Assembly (NCBI RefSeq): GCF_018598585.1
Contig: NZ_JAHESD010000049.1
Location: forward strand, 1-46,408
DNA: 46,408 nucleotides
Origin: Chryseosolibacter indicum
GTDB lineage: Bacteria; Bacteroidota; Bacteroidia; Cytophagales; Cyclobacteriaceae
Direction of reading: 5' to 3'
Part shown: positions 16,963 to 27,053 of the stretch, piece after piece
Numbering within the stretch: the first letter of the stretch is position 1
Layout of the letters: each line of letters begins with the position of its first letter
Translations under genes and position numbers: made by a program
The notes under the pieces: generated by a model
Databases searched by the model: none
Told to the model about the DNA's origin: nothing
Seen by the model: only the letters and a program-made list of their open reading frames with translations

Positions 16963-17859
16963 TCATGCAACATCACAAATTGAAACACCTTGCTTTAATG
17001 AGGCAAGTTTATCAGCACGTTTAGGAACAAACTCCTGCGCCACAAAACCCTTGAAGCCCGTTTCAACAATAGCCTTCATTATAGCCGGGTAATTTAACTC
17101 CTGTGTCTCATCGATTTCGTTTCTGCCGGGAACACCACCAGTATGGTAATGGGAAATATACTTTTGATATTTTTTAATGGTAGCTATCACATCTCCTTCC
17201 ATAATCTGCATGTGATAAATGTCATAAAGTAGTTTAAAGTTTTCTGATCCTACCTGATCACATAACGTTGCACCCCATGCAGTATGGTCACATTGGTAGT
17301 CAGGGTGATTCACTTTGCTATTCAGCAGCTCCATAACCATCGTCACTTTGTACTTTTCGGCAATAGGCATCAACCGCTTTAATCCAATAGCACAGTTCTC
17401 AATCCCTTTCTCATCGTTAAGACCTCTCCTGTTTCCGGAAAAGCATATGATCTGATTGTACCCTGCTTGTGCCACTTTGGGAATTACAGCCTCGTAACTT
17501 GCTACTAGTTCATCATGCAACGTCAGGTCATTAAAGCCATGCTCTATACCCTTTCCAGCGCCCCAGGGTAGCGCTGCAGTTAATCCATATTTCTTCAAGA
17601 TGGGCCATTCCTCCGGCCCTACAAGCTCAATAGAAGCCAGTCCTATTCTCTTGGCTGCCTTACATAGCTCTTCAAAAGGAATATCCGCATAACACCAACG
17701 ACAAACAGAGTGATTAACCTTTCCCTTTAATTGAGTTTCCAGCGCTTGTTCAGCCGCCTCTATTCTATGCGAAAGTGATAAACCTGCCATGGCTGAAGTG
17801 GTTGCTACAATTTTTTTAACTGCATTTCTTCTTGACGAAGGACTGTCGGATTTTTCCAT
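16963..17859 (-). CDS. Hydroxypyruvate isomerase-like TIM-barrel protein with Tat-type leader
   Basis: 298 aa. N-terminal SSRRNAVKKIVATTSAMAGLSLS looks like a twin-arginine leader, so the enzyme is probably periplasmic. The rest is an AP_endonuc_2/xylose-isomerase-like barrel resembling hydroxypyruvate isomerase (COG3622): SVCRWCYADIPFEEL, MELLNSK with a putative catalytic Glu, LLYDIYHMQ, SHYHTGGVPGRNEID, and FVAQEFVPK with the second Glu. Classical Hyi enzymes are cytoplasmic; exported relatives in Bacteroidota have unknown sugar substrates. It follows the FG-GAP lipoprotein gene by 145 bases on the same strand and may belong to the same uptake locus. Confidence 0.85.
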   Translation of the reverse strand: MEKSDSPSSRRNAVKKIVATTSAMAGLSLSHRIEAAEQALETQLKGKVNHSVCRWCYADIPFEELCKAAKRIGLASIELVGPEEWPILKKYGLTAALPWGAGKGIEHGFNDLTLHDELVASYEAVIPKVAQAGYNQIICFSGNRRGLNDEKGIENCAIGLKRLMPIAEKYKVTMVMELLNSKVNHPDYQCDHTAWGATLCDQVGSENFKLLYDIYHMQIMEGDVIATIKKYQKYISHYHTGGVPGRNEIDETQELNYPAIMKAIVETGFKGFVAQEFVPKRADKLASLKQGVSICDVA

Positions 17860-18004
17860 AAAGATAATGACAAATAGATCTGTTAAAGATTAATATTCGG
17901 GCACAATATAATTGTTCTTAGAAACAAAAGATTTAAATGTTAATGCTAGATACAACACCGTTATTATCGCTCGATAATAATTTACATCAATGGTATAAAG
18001 GGAG

Positions 18005-21000
18005 TTATAATCCTCTCCTTTGAAGTTCGTAAGCAACCATAGCCTTTCCATTAATTCCGAAAAGAAAAAGGTCGTCTATACACGCCATGCTTCTTACATC
18101 ACCTGAAATTCTCAAACCTGAACTTCTTTGTGGTATATATTTAAAATCCCCTCTGCCACTCCCTTTTAACAAGACACCATAGTTAGCATCAGTTTTTCCT
18201 AATCTCAATTTTGAATTACTTTCATTTCCGAGAAGAAGTATGTCTTGGTTACCATCTTTATCTGAATCAAAAATATGGATTGCATGGACAGGAGAATACT
18301 GCGCTTCAATTGGTAATTCAGCTGTTCTGTATTTTCCTTCTTTAGAACTCAAGAATACTGTAGTTTTTAACTCATTCGCATGCAAGTACCCGGCATTCGC
18401 TAGCTGCTCCTCTGAAAATAAGTCAGTTAGCGTAGAATTAGAATAGCTGATGTAATTGGTATAGCGGGAACGAAAGCTTCCAATCTGCTCTAATAATTCA
18501 TCACGTGTTACGAATGGATGACTTTTCCCTTGTATATAAAAACAGAAGAAAGGATCGACTGAACCATTATTATCAAAGTCCTTAAAATACATTTCTGCCG
18601 GCTCACTGTCAGAAGCTCTGCATTGCGTGTTAATACCTTGGTTCCCAACAATGATGTCTACTTTTCCATCGTTATTTAAATCACCGGTTTCTATTTTATT
18701 CCACCATCCTTGATATGACTTGTCAGTATAAGTATCAGTCCTATTTATTAATCTTTGGTTATCAATACTAAAGATGCTGACAGGCATCCATTCTCCTGCT
18801 ATAATTAATTCCTTGGTGTTGTCATTATTCAGATCTGCCCAGGTCGCATCTGTAATCATTCCCAATTTTTCCAATCCTGGCCCCCACTGCTTAATCCCAT
18901 TTTGGAACTTCCCTTTACCGTCATTTATCAGCAGATAACTTAAAGGGGTTTCAGGATATCTTCCCGGAATAACTCTTCCTCCTACAAATAAATCTGTGTA
19001 GCCATCGCCATTAATATCATGGGCAGCAACACAGGACTTACTAGTGTACATTTTTGGTAAAGCTTCCTTATCTCTTCTAAAGTTTCCCTTACCGTCATTT
19101 AAGTATAATCTATCCTGAAGCTGTGGGTCTTCATCAATAAAATTGTGATACCCTCCGCTTACTACATAGATATCCAGGTGACCATCATTATTCACATCGA
19201 CAAAGATTGCATCTGTATCTTCACTGGCCTTATCTTCCTCGAAGGAATTGATAATTTTTTCCATAAACTTCTTATCTCTACCTTGAAAAAATAGCCTGCT
19301 AGTTTGGCCGCTACTCCCGCCAATAAAGATATCTTCCAATCCGTCTTTATTAATGTCCCCTTTCGCCACACATGGGCTTGAAAAAGACATCCCGTGAATT
19401 AGTAAGGGCTGTCTTTTAAAGTCATTTATACTATGTTTATGATTTTCATATTGAAAGGGAGGCCTTACTTGTACAAATGTAGTCGGTTCTACTTCCTTCT
19501 TTACAGTTTTTTGCTCTGCATCTTTCTCCTCCACAACTAAAAGCTGGTCTGTTTTTACATTTGTTAATATTTGCCGTTTCCCGCTATTCCATATTACGTT
19601 TAGCGTATCAACAGTTGTTGTATTTGATCCTGTACCAAAATGAAGTACGGGAGACACAGCTGACAAGTAACCCCTTGAAGGCATTTGCTCTAGATACTGC
19701 TTTTGTCCTTTGCAAGAAATTGAAACTTTTGCGCCTATTCCAAGGGTGTTTAATCCATCTCCCACAAGTTTGATATCCAGGTAATGATTATTGCTAACTT
19801 CCTCACTATTATTCCTGAAAAGAAAAGCTTCTTGATTAATATTGTTAATTACAAGATCGAGATCTCCATCATTATCAAAGTCAGCATAAGCTGCACCATT
19901 GCTATTGGAAACATAATGCAATCCCCAGTCTACAGTGCTATTCTTAAAATGGAGTCGTCCATCAGAAGCGAACATATAGTTTACCACGTTTGATGAGGGC
20001 ATGTGATTAACAAGAGTTACAACATCTTCGCGTTTAAGTCTTCCCTTTGCTTTCACAAAATCATCCATGTATTTAATAAAATCCAGATTAGTGTAGTCTC
20101 TCAAATAGCCGTTGGTGACATATAGGTCTTTCCATCCATCATTATTGTAATCTGCAAGAAGAGCCGCCCAACTCCAGTCGGTATTAGAAATCCCAGATAA
20201 CTGGCCAACCTCACTATACGTTTCATCTCCATTATTCAATTGAAGCATGTTACGCATATATTGATAGTGAAATCCTGTGCGGAGATTAAGCTCGAATTTT
20301 CCATAATTGTCAGGGGCTAATAAAAGCTTTTGCCTGCGATTGTCCTCTGGCAACATATCCAGGGTTACAATATCCATCCAACCATCATTGTTAATATCTG
20401 CTACATCATTGCCCATAGAAAACTGGCTGATATGTCCCATGCTGGTGTTAATTCCATTTGAGAAAGTACCATCACCTTTGTTAATGTATAAGTAATCTGG
20501 CACAGTATAGTCATTGGAAATATATACATCAGGCCATTGATCATTGTTAACGTCTGCTACGCCTGCTCCTAATCCATACGTTAATTCAGACCCACTAATC
20601 CCTGCCTGTACTGTTACATCTTTAAATACACCTTTTTCCTGTGCAAACAGTCTGACACCCCGTGCAGGATCATCCTTTTTCAACAACTCAGCCGTACTCA
20701 CTTCATTTAGTATTGGTAGAGAGTGAGGATTATGATTTAAGAACAAAACATCAAGATCATGATCACGGTCATAGTCAAAAAAATAAGCCTGGTTGCTATA
20801 TGCTGCGCTTGCTAAACCATATTTCTCAGCCTGTTCAGAAAACTGAGGAATATTATTTTCATCATTACCTTGGTTGATGAACAACTGGTTTACCCTATTC
20901 TCATCTTTAACATTTCCTGAATAGCAGACATATAAATCCAATTTGCCATCGCCATTGATATCTACAATGGTAACACCTGTCTTCCACGGCCCTGGCCTGC

Positions 21001-21367
21001 CACCTGCTCCTGAAGTATCTGTAACATCAGCAAATTCAAATTTGCCTTTGTTCAAATACAATCTATTCTTCTCCATATTAGCCGTAAAGTAGAGGTCAAC
21101 CAACCCATCTCCATTAAAATCTCCTGTTGCTACACCGCCTCCGTTGTAGAAATACTCATACATGAGAATATTTGTATTTAATCCTTCAGTAAGTCTGTTT
21201 ATAAAATTAACCTTGGTTTGAGAGGAAGGAAGAAGTGTAAATAATGTAGCTGTACCATCGTTCTTCTTTAAAGCGGTTGTCTCGTTTATAACCTTATTAC
21301 AACCTTGAAGGATAACAATAATGACTAAGGTTATTGCAACAAAAATTCTTGATCTGGCAAACAACAT
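18005..21367 (-). CDS. FG-GAP/VCBS repeat lipoprotein with ASPIC/UnbV domain (CRTAC1-like)
   Basis: 1120 aa with a lipoprotein signal (VIIVILQGCNK). Roughly fourteen Ca-binding FG-GAP/VCBS motifs are spread over its length, such as DFNGDGLVDLY, DINGDGKLDLY, DVNNDQWPDVY, DYNNDGWKDLY, DFDNDGDLDLV, DVNNDGHLDIY and DLNNDGKVDII. They imply one or two beta-propellers. An ASPIC/UnbV domain lies near residues 525-615 (LGIGAKVSISCKGQKQYL, SPVLHFGTGSNTTTVD, IWNSGKRQIL). Function is unproven; such proteins in Bacteroidota often follow SusC/SusD pairs and may bind a polymer or partner. Residues after the Cys are not acidic, so surface display is uncertain. A terminator separates it from susD. Confidence 0.9.
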   Translation of the reverse strand: MLFARSRIFVAITLVIIVILQGCNKVINETTALKKNDGTATLFTLLPSSQTKVNFINRLTEGLNTNILMYEYFYNGGGVATGDFNGDGLVDLYFTANMEKNRLYLNKGKFEFADVTDTSGAGGRPGPWKTGVTIVDINGDGKLDLYVCYSGNVKDENRVNQLFINQGNDENNIPQFSEQAEKYGLASAAYSNQAYFFDYDRDHDLDVLFLNHNPHSLPILNEVSTAELLKKDDPARGVRLFAQEKGVFKDVTVQAGISGSELTYGLGAGVADVNNDQWPDVYISNDYTVPDYLYINKGDGTFSNGINTSMGHISQFSMGNDVADINNDGWMDIVTLDMLPEDNRRQKLLLAPDNYGKFELNLRTGFHYQYMRNMLQLNNGDETYSEVGQLSGISNTDWSWAALLADYNNDGWKDLYVTNGYLRDYTNLDFIKYMDDFVKAKGRLKREDVVTLVNHMPSSNVVNYMFASDGRLHFKNSTVDWGLHYVSNSNGAAYADFDNDGDLDLVINNINQEAFLFRNNSEEVSNNHYLDIKLVGDGLNTLGIGAKVSISCKGQKQYLEQMPSRGYLSAVSPVLHFGTGSNTTTVDTLNVIWNSGKRQILTNVKTDQLLVVEEKDAEQKTVKKEVEPTTFVQVRPPFQYENHKHSINDFKRQPLLIHGMSFSSPCVAKGDINKDGLEDIFIGGSSGQTSRLFFQGRDKKFMEKIINSFEEDKASEDTDAIFVDVNNDGHLDIYVVSGGYHNFIDEDPQLQDRLYLNDGKGNFRRDKEALPKMYTSKSCVAAHDINGDGYTDLFVGGRVIPGRYPETPLSYLLINDGKGKFQNGIKQWGPGLEKLGMITDATWADLNNDNTKELIIAGEWMPVSIFSIDNQRLINRTDTYTDKSYQGWWNKIETGDLNNDGKVDIIVGNQGINTQCRASDSEPAEMYFKDFDNNGSVDPFFCFYIQGKSHPFVTRDELLEQIGSFRSRYTNYISYSNSTLTDLFSEEQLANAGYLHANELKTTVFLSSKEGKYRTAELPIEAQYSPVHAIHIFDSDKDGNQDILLLGNESNSKLRLGKTDANYGVLLKGSGRGDFKYIPQRSSGLRISGDVRSMACIDDLFLFGINGKAMVAYELQRRGL

Positions 21368-21384
21368 CTTGATTACAGGTATAA

Positions 21385-21420
21385 ATGAAAAAATCTATCC
21401 CATAAGGATGGGATAGATTT
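21385..21420 (-). terminator. Intrinsic terminator between susD and the FG-GAP gene
   Basis: A perfect 13-bp stem (21391-21403 with 21408-21420) has a 4-base loop. On the minus strand it is followed by six T residues and a T-rich tail. It lies 21 bases past the susD stop and 23 bases before the FG-GAP start codon, so it should reduce read-through into that gene. Confidence 0.85.
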
Positions 21421-21440
21421 AAGAAATAAACTAACCCAAA

Positions 21441-23324
21441 TTATTCGTATCCCGGATTTTGGACCAAGGCGTCATTTTTGTTTACTTCATCCCTCGCTAT
21501 GGGTCTGAAGTACATTTTATCAACCCAGGTTCTGTTTTCATTCGTACTCGTTTGCACCGTATAGGTATAACTATACTTGTTCTTATCATGACGATAAGGA
21601 TTATACGGTGTTTCACCCGGCTTTAATGTTCCTACTACACGAATCGTCTGTGGATCTCTGTTCACCGTTGTAGGTGCAATCATCCAACGCCGCACATCAT
21701 GATACCGATGCTCTTCATAGGCAAGCTCAACGCGCCGCTCATTTCTGTACCGCTCTCTAAGTGCCCCTCCTGTCTCTGTAATGGCCGGCATCCCTGCCCT
21801 GAAACGTATCTTGTTAAGCCATGTTTTTGCTTCATCATCCTGTCCTAGCTCAATACATGCTTCTGCGTAATTCAACGCTATTTCGGTATAGCGGATAAAC
21901 GGCCACGGCACTACTTGGGATCCGGACTGGTTGCCAACAACTGCAGGATCCGGATCAATAAACTTGCGCACATAATAACCTGTATGGCTTCCATTCCAGC
22001 TTTCTGTTTTTGCATCGCGTGTGTCAATACCGGGAGTAAGTTCTTCTGAATTACCATTATTATAATATCCTGTTTGAATTTGGTTTACAGGATCTATCGG
22101 TGCCATGTCAGATGGCCGTGGTTTCCATGGTGCTCCATCATACAGTATAGTTGCATAAAATCGCGGATCACGCGCCGCATAGGGATCAGAATTATGGGTA
22201 GGATTTGACCAGTCAAATTCCACAGCATTAGATCCATCCATTCTTTCATAATCATCTACAAGTTGTTGTATAGGCGTATTTCCTGACCAGTTATGATAAC
22301 CATTAGGACCATTATTTATTTCATGGTGAATACCCCCCAACGGCCATTCATTTTCCTCGGTATACAGGGGTGTATGGGTTCGCTCGAAAAGAAGCTCAAC
22401 ATTTGCAGCAGCGTCTGCTACCTTACTTCCTCCTCCCATGGATAGAGCAAGATAATTAGCGGTACCCTCTTCTCCGGTAACAGGAGCAGCCAGATCAAAT
22501 TTATATCCTGTAGTTAGATCTAACACCGCCTTGGCAGCATCTCGGGCTACTGCCCACCTTGTATTACGATCACCAGATGTGTACGCGATAAGTTCTTTAC
22601 GATCATAATTCGCAATGGTTGAAGAGTTAGCTGAAGCAGTGACAGCATCATGTAGATCGCTGGCTGCATATAAAAGTACTCTTGATTTAAGCCCTAGTGC
22701 TGCAAGTTTTGAAGCTCTGCCACGTGCCATAGTCTTACCTTCCAGAAGTGTTGCTGCCTGGTCAAGATCACCAACAATGAAGTTTACGCAGTCTTCAAAG
22801 GTACTTCTTGGAATGCTATAATCATCATCCAGTCCATATAGTTTATCCACAATTGGAAACCCACCATAGAACCTTAGAAGCTGATGATAATAGTAAGCGC
22901 GGAGAAAATAGGCTTCTCCCAGTAGCATGTTTTTATCAACATCAGTAAAAGTTGCATCAGGCAAATTTTCAATTGCCAGATTGGCCGCCCTTACTGCTTC
23001 ATACATTCTTCCCCACCGATAAGTATCACTTGTCCATGCCAGATTTGAAGGGCTTTCAGTGCCTTCGTTAAATACATTAATATTTCTACCGGTATGGGTA
23101 AAGAGCGCTTCGTCTGTATAGGACGCAAGCATTTGTTCTTCAAATCCACCATAACCAAGGTGAGAGTAAATGCCGAACACAAAGGCCTGGGCTAACGGAC
23201 CTTCCTCCCATGTTGTTTCAGCCTGAACCTTATCTAATGGTTTTGTATTCAAAAAATCAGTATCACAGGAAAAGGGGATTGCTAAACTCACCAGCAAGAT
23301 CCCAATCTTCAATAGTTTTTTCAT
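21441..23324 (-). CDS. SusD/RagB family outer-membrane nutrient-binding lipoprotein
   Basis: 627 aa partner of the adjacent SusC receptor, acting as a surface lid that captures the ligand. Signal peptide ends ...AIPFSC, with the typical SusD start CDTDFLNTKPLDKV. TPR-like helices follow: LLGEAYFLRAYYYHQLLRFYGGFPI (read in two helices), ALGLKSRVLLYAAS, FIRYTEIALNYAEACIELG, and the C-terminal RRVELAYEEHRYHDVRRW signature. It is larger than many SusD proteins (about 500 aa), which suggests extra ligand-binding loops. It starts 4 bases after the susC stop, so the two are co-transcribed. Confidence 0.95.
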   Translation of the reverse strand: MKKLLKIGILLVSLAIPFSCDTDFLNTKPLDKVQAETTWEEGPLAQAFVFGIYSHLGYGGFEEQMLASYTDEALFTHTGRNINVFNEGTESPSNLAWTSDTYRWGRMYEAVRAANLAIENLPDATFTDVDKNMLLGEAYFLRAYYYHQLLRFYGGFPIVDKLYGLDDDYSIPRSTFEDCVNFIVGDLDQAATLLEGKTMARGRASKLAALGLKSRVLLYAASDLHDAVTASANSSTIANYDRKELIAYTSGDRNTRWAVARDAAKAVLDLTTGYKFDLAAPVTGEEGTANYLALSMGGGSKVADAAANVELLFERTHTPLYTEENEWPLGGIHHEINNGPNGYHNWSGNTPIQQLVDDYERMDGSNAVEFDWSNPTHNSDPYAARDPRFYATILYDGAPWKPRPSDMAPIDPVNQIQTGYYNNGNSEELTPGIDTRDAKTESWNGSHTGYYVRKFIDPDPAVVGNQSGSQVVPWPFIRYTEIALNYAEACIELGQDDEAKTWLNKIRFRAGMPAITETGGALRERYRNERRVELAYEEHRYHDVRRWMIAPTTVNRDPQTIRVVGTLKPGETPYNPYRHDKNKYSYTYTVQTSTNENRTWVDKMYFRPIARDEVNKNDALVQNPGYE

Positions 23325-23328
23325 GTGC

Positions 23329-26300
23329 TTAAAAAGTTAAACGTACACCTGTGTTAATTACTCTTGTCTGCGGATAGTATTGAAGACTTGAATTATCAGC
23401 TTCCGGATCAAAAATCTTGTATTTGTCCCATGTAACCAGGTTAAGCCCGTTTACATAAATCCGTAAATGACTTAACGCAATTCTCTTTGACAAGCTCACA
23501 GGCACTGTGTACCCGAGCTCAACGTTCTTGAGTCGCAGGTAATTTTTACTGAAGAGGTAATAGGTATTGACAGCATATTCTCCTCCTGTGTAATATGTAT
23601 TATTTCTATCGGCTAACCTTGGATGTTCACTAGTAGGATTTTCTATTGACCAGCGGTTATCATAGCTGTATTTTAAGAAATTGCCAATGTCACCCGACTC
23701 AGTTCCAAACTGTAGCAGTGCTCCCGTTGCTCCTTGAAACAATACAGATAAGTCAAAATTGCGAAACTCCAGGTTTAATGTTATACCATAGTTGAAGTTA
23801 GGTGTTCTGCTCTTATCAAGTCTCTTCTTGTCATCACCATTAATCTTCCCGTCTTGATTGATGTCCTGGAATTTCATATCGCCCGGACGAAGCTGTGAAG
23901 TAACTGCGCTATAATCCAGGGTCTCTCTGTCAATCTCCTCCTGGTCTCTGAATACACCATCTGATAGGTAAGCGAGGTAAGCCTCCCATGGATGGCCTGT
24001 TTGCCACTGATATGATGGCGCTCCAGTAGATTCGTCCATGAAGACAATTTCATTTTTATTGTAGCCTGCATTAACGCCTACGCGATATCTAAGTCCTGAA
24101 ACCTCACCATTATATCCCAGTGTAAATTCGTATCCTTTATTATCCATCCTGCCTTGATTTACAGGTGGAAGGCGATTAGATATACCGGAAGACTCAGGTG
24201 TTGATCCTTGTTTAAAAATTAACATCTGACTACGTTTATTGTAGAAGTATTCAAATGAAAAGTCTAACCTGTTATTCAGCAAAGTACCATCAATACCAAT
24301 GTTAAAATTGTTAGATACCTCCCAGGTAAAATCAGGGTTTGGAACGGTACCTTCTACTAACGTGGTTGCCACTTGTCCATTGATAGGATAGCGACCAGGA
24401 TCATACAAAGAGAGAAAAGCATATTCAACCAAATGCTTAGGAACGTCATCGTCATTTGGCCTGTAGATCTGGTCATTTCCCATTTGGCCATACGACGCCC
24501 TTAACTTCAAGTAGTCTATAAAATTGATATTACTAGAGAAGAACTCCTCACTAGACATAACCCATCCTGCTGAGACACTTGGAAAAAAACCAAAACGATT
24601 TCCTTCAGGGAAGAACGAGGATCCGTCAACACGCCAGAGAAACTCTGCAATGTATTTCTCTTTATAATTATAGTTTACCCGGCCATAATAGCCCAAACGT
24701 GCCCTGTTATAGGTATTCCTATTATCATTACCTCCTAAAACTTCTGTTACTGCACCTCCAAAAAACGGTTGATCAATTGATGTAGAGATATATTCTCTCC
24801 TTCTCGCCTCCACAAAATCCGCTTCAAACTCTTCCTTTGTTACCCCCGCTAAAAGGCCTAGTGTATGCCCGTCTCCAAAGGTCTTGTCGTATGACAACAG
24901 TGCTGTTAAATTGGTATTGAACCTCGTTCCGGTAGATTGAGTAAGCCTTGCATCTGTAAAAGTGGAACGCAGTGCTTTTTGTAATTGAGGTGTTATTCCA
25001 TCAGCTTCATACGATGTCTTATCCCACGTATATAAATACCATGGTGTCTCCCATCTTTTAATACGATCAATCGTTCTATCAAGAGACCCTTGAAGCGTTA
25101 GCTTTAGTCCCTTTACCCATGGATTCGTAATATCTACTTTACCATTGCTCTGTAAGTAAGTTGTTGGATTTCGATGATAACCTGTAGCACTCGTTGTAAT
25201 CACATAAGGGTTCTGACCGTTTTCGATGTCGGGTCCTGGTAAACCATTAGGCCAGACCTCAGGCTCAGTAGGTCTACCACGCATGAGCATACGAAAGATA
25301 GAGCCTGCTGTTTGTGTTGGATAATTTCGCTCTTCTTCCCTTGCTAAAAATCCAAAGCTGGTACTTACATATTCGCTGATTTTGGCGTCGAGATTGATAC
25401 GGGCATTGTATTGATTGTAGTTAGTCGCGGAATTCTTATAAATAGCATCCTGATGCAAATATCCGATCGAAGAAAAATACTTTACATTTTCAGATCCGCC
25501 GTTTATTTGTAGAACATGACGTGATTGAGGAGACCACGTCTTCAGCGCATCACCAAACCAATCTGTATTTGGATATCCCCAGGGGTCAGATCCATTTCTG
25601 TATTTTTCAATGGCCTGAGCGGAGTATTTTGCCTCAATTGTTTTGTTATCACTAACTGTTGTATAATTATTTTGTGCTGCAAAACTCTGCCATGCTGCTC
25701 CCCACTCACCAGGATTTTGTACTCCACTATAAATTGCGAGCTCATTCATGATGGTAGCATATTCAACTGCATTACTCATTTTAGGGATACGTGTAGGTTG
25801 AGACCATCCTTGATTAAAATCGTAAGAGATTTTAGGCGGGCCCGTCTTCCCTCTTTTTGTAGTAACCAGAATAACGCCATTGGCTGCACGTGAACCATAA
25901 ATTGCTGCAGAAGCATCCTTTAACACAGAAATAGATTCTACCTCCTGTGGTGTTAACCTGTTAAAACCTCCTTCCCTGTCAGGAATACCATCTATAACTA
26001 CTAAAGGATTTGTATTTCCCATCGTATTTACACCGCGTATTCTAATGGTAGATGCATCATTGCCAGGCTCACCACTGGTTTGAACTGCAACTACGCCTGC
26101 TAACCTTCCGGCAAAAGAGTTCGACAAATCTACGGAAGGCGATTTTTCAAGCTCTGCTCCTCCAACGGCGACCACAGAGCCAGTTACAGTAACTTTTTTC
26201 TGCTCGCCGTAACCAACCACTACAACTTCTTCAAGAGACTTTACATCAGGCTGAAGGGTTATGTCAATAGTTGTTTTACCTCCCACAGGTACTTCCTGTG

Positions 26301-26886
26301 TGGTATAGCCAATGAAGGAAAATACAATAACCGCATTCCCGTCGGCCACTTGAAGCCTGTAATTTCCATTTGCATCTGTTGTTGTTCCATTGGTCGTTCC
26401 CTTCTCCAGAATATTAACGCCGGGCAGCGGCGCGCCGGCATCATCTTTCACTGAGCCAGAGACTTCAATGGCAATAGTATTACGAATTGAAATTCCTTTC
26501 ATAACCTCTTCAAAGTAGGCCGACCGCTCTTTTAAAACGATTTGTTTTCCTATGACTTCAAATTCAATGGAAGAAGGGTCAAAAAGTTCAGTAAGGATGT
26601 CACGAAGTGGTGCTGAAGTTGTGTTAAGGCTAAGCGTTCTCCTTGGTATTAACAGATTGGGTCTATAAGTAAAGTTTACATCTGCTTTCGCTTCAATTTG
26701 AATTAACACATCTTTCAAATTGGCATTATCTACTTTTAAGCTTACTCTTTTATCGAGAATCTCTTGGCCGTTCGTTTCGGTGGCATAAGCGAATGCCAAT
26801 GTTAACGATGTGATCAGTACTTGAAGCAACGAGATTTTCATAAGAAATAGAAGTCCATTCCTATTAGGTTTAGATTTATTCTTCAT
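23329..26886 (-). CDS. SusC/RagA TonB-dependent receptor with STN signalling domain
   Basis: 1185 aa outer-membrane transporter. A long signal region (to about 40) precedes an STN (secretin/TonB short N-terminal) domain near residues 50-118, used to pass occupancy signals to FecR. A carboxypeptidase-regulatory-like domain follows (about 141-215), then the TonB-box/plug entry EEVVVVGYGEQKKVTVTGSV. The plug has LVVIDGIP, SISVLKDASAAIYGSRAANG and VILVTTKRGK; the barrel ends at a terminal aromatic (TGVRLTF). With ECF sigma and FecR genes just upstream it should be auto-inducible by its own substrate, which cannot be named from sequence. Confidence 0.96.
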   Translation of the reverse strand: MKNKSKPNRNGLLFLMKISLLQVLITSLTLAFAYATETNGQEILDKRVSLKVDNANLKDVLIQIEAKADVNFTYRPNLLIPRRTLSLNTTSAPLRDILTELFDPSSIEFEVIGKQIVLKERSAYFEEVMKGISIRNTIAIEVSGSVKDDAGAPLPGVNILEKGTTNGTTTDANGNYRLQVADGNAVIVFSFIGYTTQEVPVGGKTTIDITLQPDVKSLEEVVVVGYGEQKKVTVTGSVVAVGGAELEKSPSVDLSNSFAGRLAGVVAVQTSGEPGNDASTIRIRGVNTMGNTNPLVVIDGIPDREGGFNRLTPQEVESISVLKDASAAIYGSRAANGVILVTTKRGKTGPPKISYDFNQGWSQPTRIPKMSNAVEYATIMNELAIYSGVQNPGEWGAAWQSFAAQNNYTTVSDNKTIEAKYSAQAIEKYRNGSDPWGYPNTDWFGDALKTWSPQSRHVLQINGGSENVKYFSSIGYLHQDAIYKNSATNYNQYNARINLDAKISEYVSTSFGFLAREEERNYPTQTAGSIFRMLMRGRPTEPEVWPNGLPGPDIENGQNPYVITTSATGYHRNPTTYLQSNGKVDITNPWVKGLKLTLQGSLDRTIDRIKRWETPWYLYTWDKTSYEADGITPQLQKALRSTFTDARLTQSTGTRFNTNLTALLSYDKTFGDGHTLGLLAGVTKEEFEADFVEARRREYISTSIDQPFFGGAVTEVLGGNDNRNTYNRARLGYYGRVNYNYKEKYIAEFLWRVDGSSFFPEGNRFGFFPSVSAGWVMSSEEFFSSNINFIDYLKLRASYGQMGNDQIYRPNDDDVPKHLVEYAFLSLYDPGRYPINGQVATTLVEGTVPNPDFTWEVSNNFNIGIDGTLLNNRLDFSFEYFYNKRSQMLIFKQGSTPESSGISNRLPPVNQGRMDNKGYEFTLGYNGEVSGLRYRVGVNAGYNKNEIVFMDESTGAPSYQWQTGHPWEAYLAYLSDGVFRDQEEIDRETLDYSAVTSQLRPGDMKFQDINQDGKINGDDKKRLDKSRTPNFNYGITLNLEFRNFDLSVLFQGATGALLQFGTESGDIGNFLKYSYDNRWSIENPTSEHPRLADRNNTYYTGGEYAVNTYYLFSKNYLRLKNVELGYTVPVSLSKRIALSHLRIYVNGLNLVTWDKYKIFDPEADNSSLQYYPQTRVINTGVRLTF

Positions 26887-26920
26887 AAATTGAGAATGTT
26901 TTTGTTTTTATAAATACGGA

Positions 26921-26956
26921 CAAAAACTAGGTGCTGCGTACTGTAATTGTACGCAG
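26921..26956 (-). promoter_or_regulatory. Palindrome next to a -7-like element ahead of susC
   Basis: A perfect 8-bp inverted repeat CTGCGTAC/GTACGCAG (26934-26941, 26949-26956) sits four bases upstream, on the minus strand, of TAGTTTTTG (26929-26921). That resembles a -7 box with one extra T. A susC promoter overlapped by a dyad operator is plausible; no standard -33 TTG is present, which would fit an ECF-type or activator-dependent promoter. Confidence 0.4.
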
Positions 26957-26962
26957 GATGAC

Positions 26963-27000
26963 GGGCTGATTGATGGTACCAGCATCAACAGCCCTTTTTT
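26963..27000. terminator. Hairpin in the fecR-susC gap
   Basis: GGGCTG.TTGATG pairs with CATCAA.CAGCCC (26963-26994). Six T residues follow on the plus strand (26995-27000). The T-tract is on the side away from the minus-strand genes, so as a terminator for fecR it is imperfect. It may block antisense transcription, or act as an RNA-stabilising or processing hairpin between fecR and susC. Confidence 0.5.
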
Positions 27001-27053
27001 GTTCAGGTAGTATTATTCTATAACATACGTTTCGTTTAAGTTATACATAGTCT

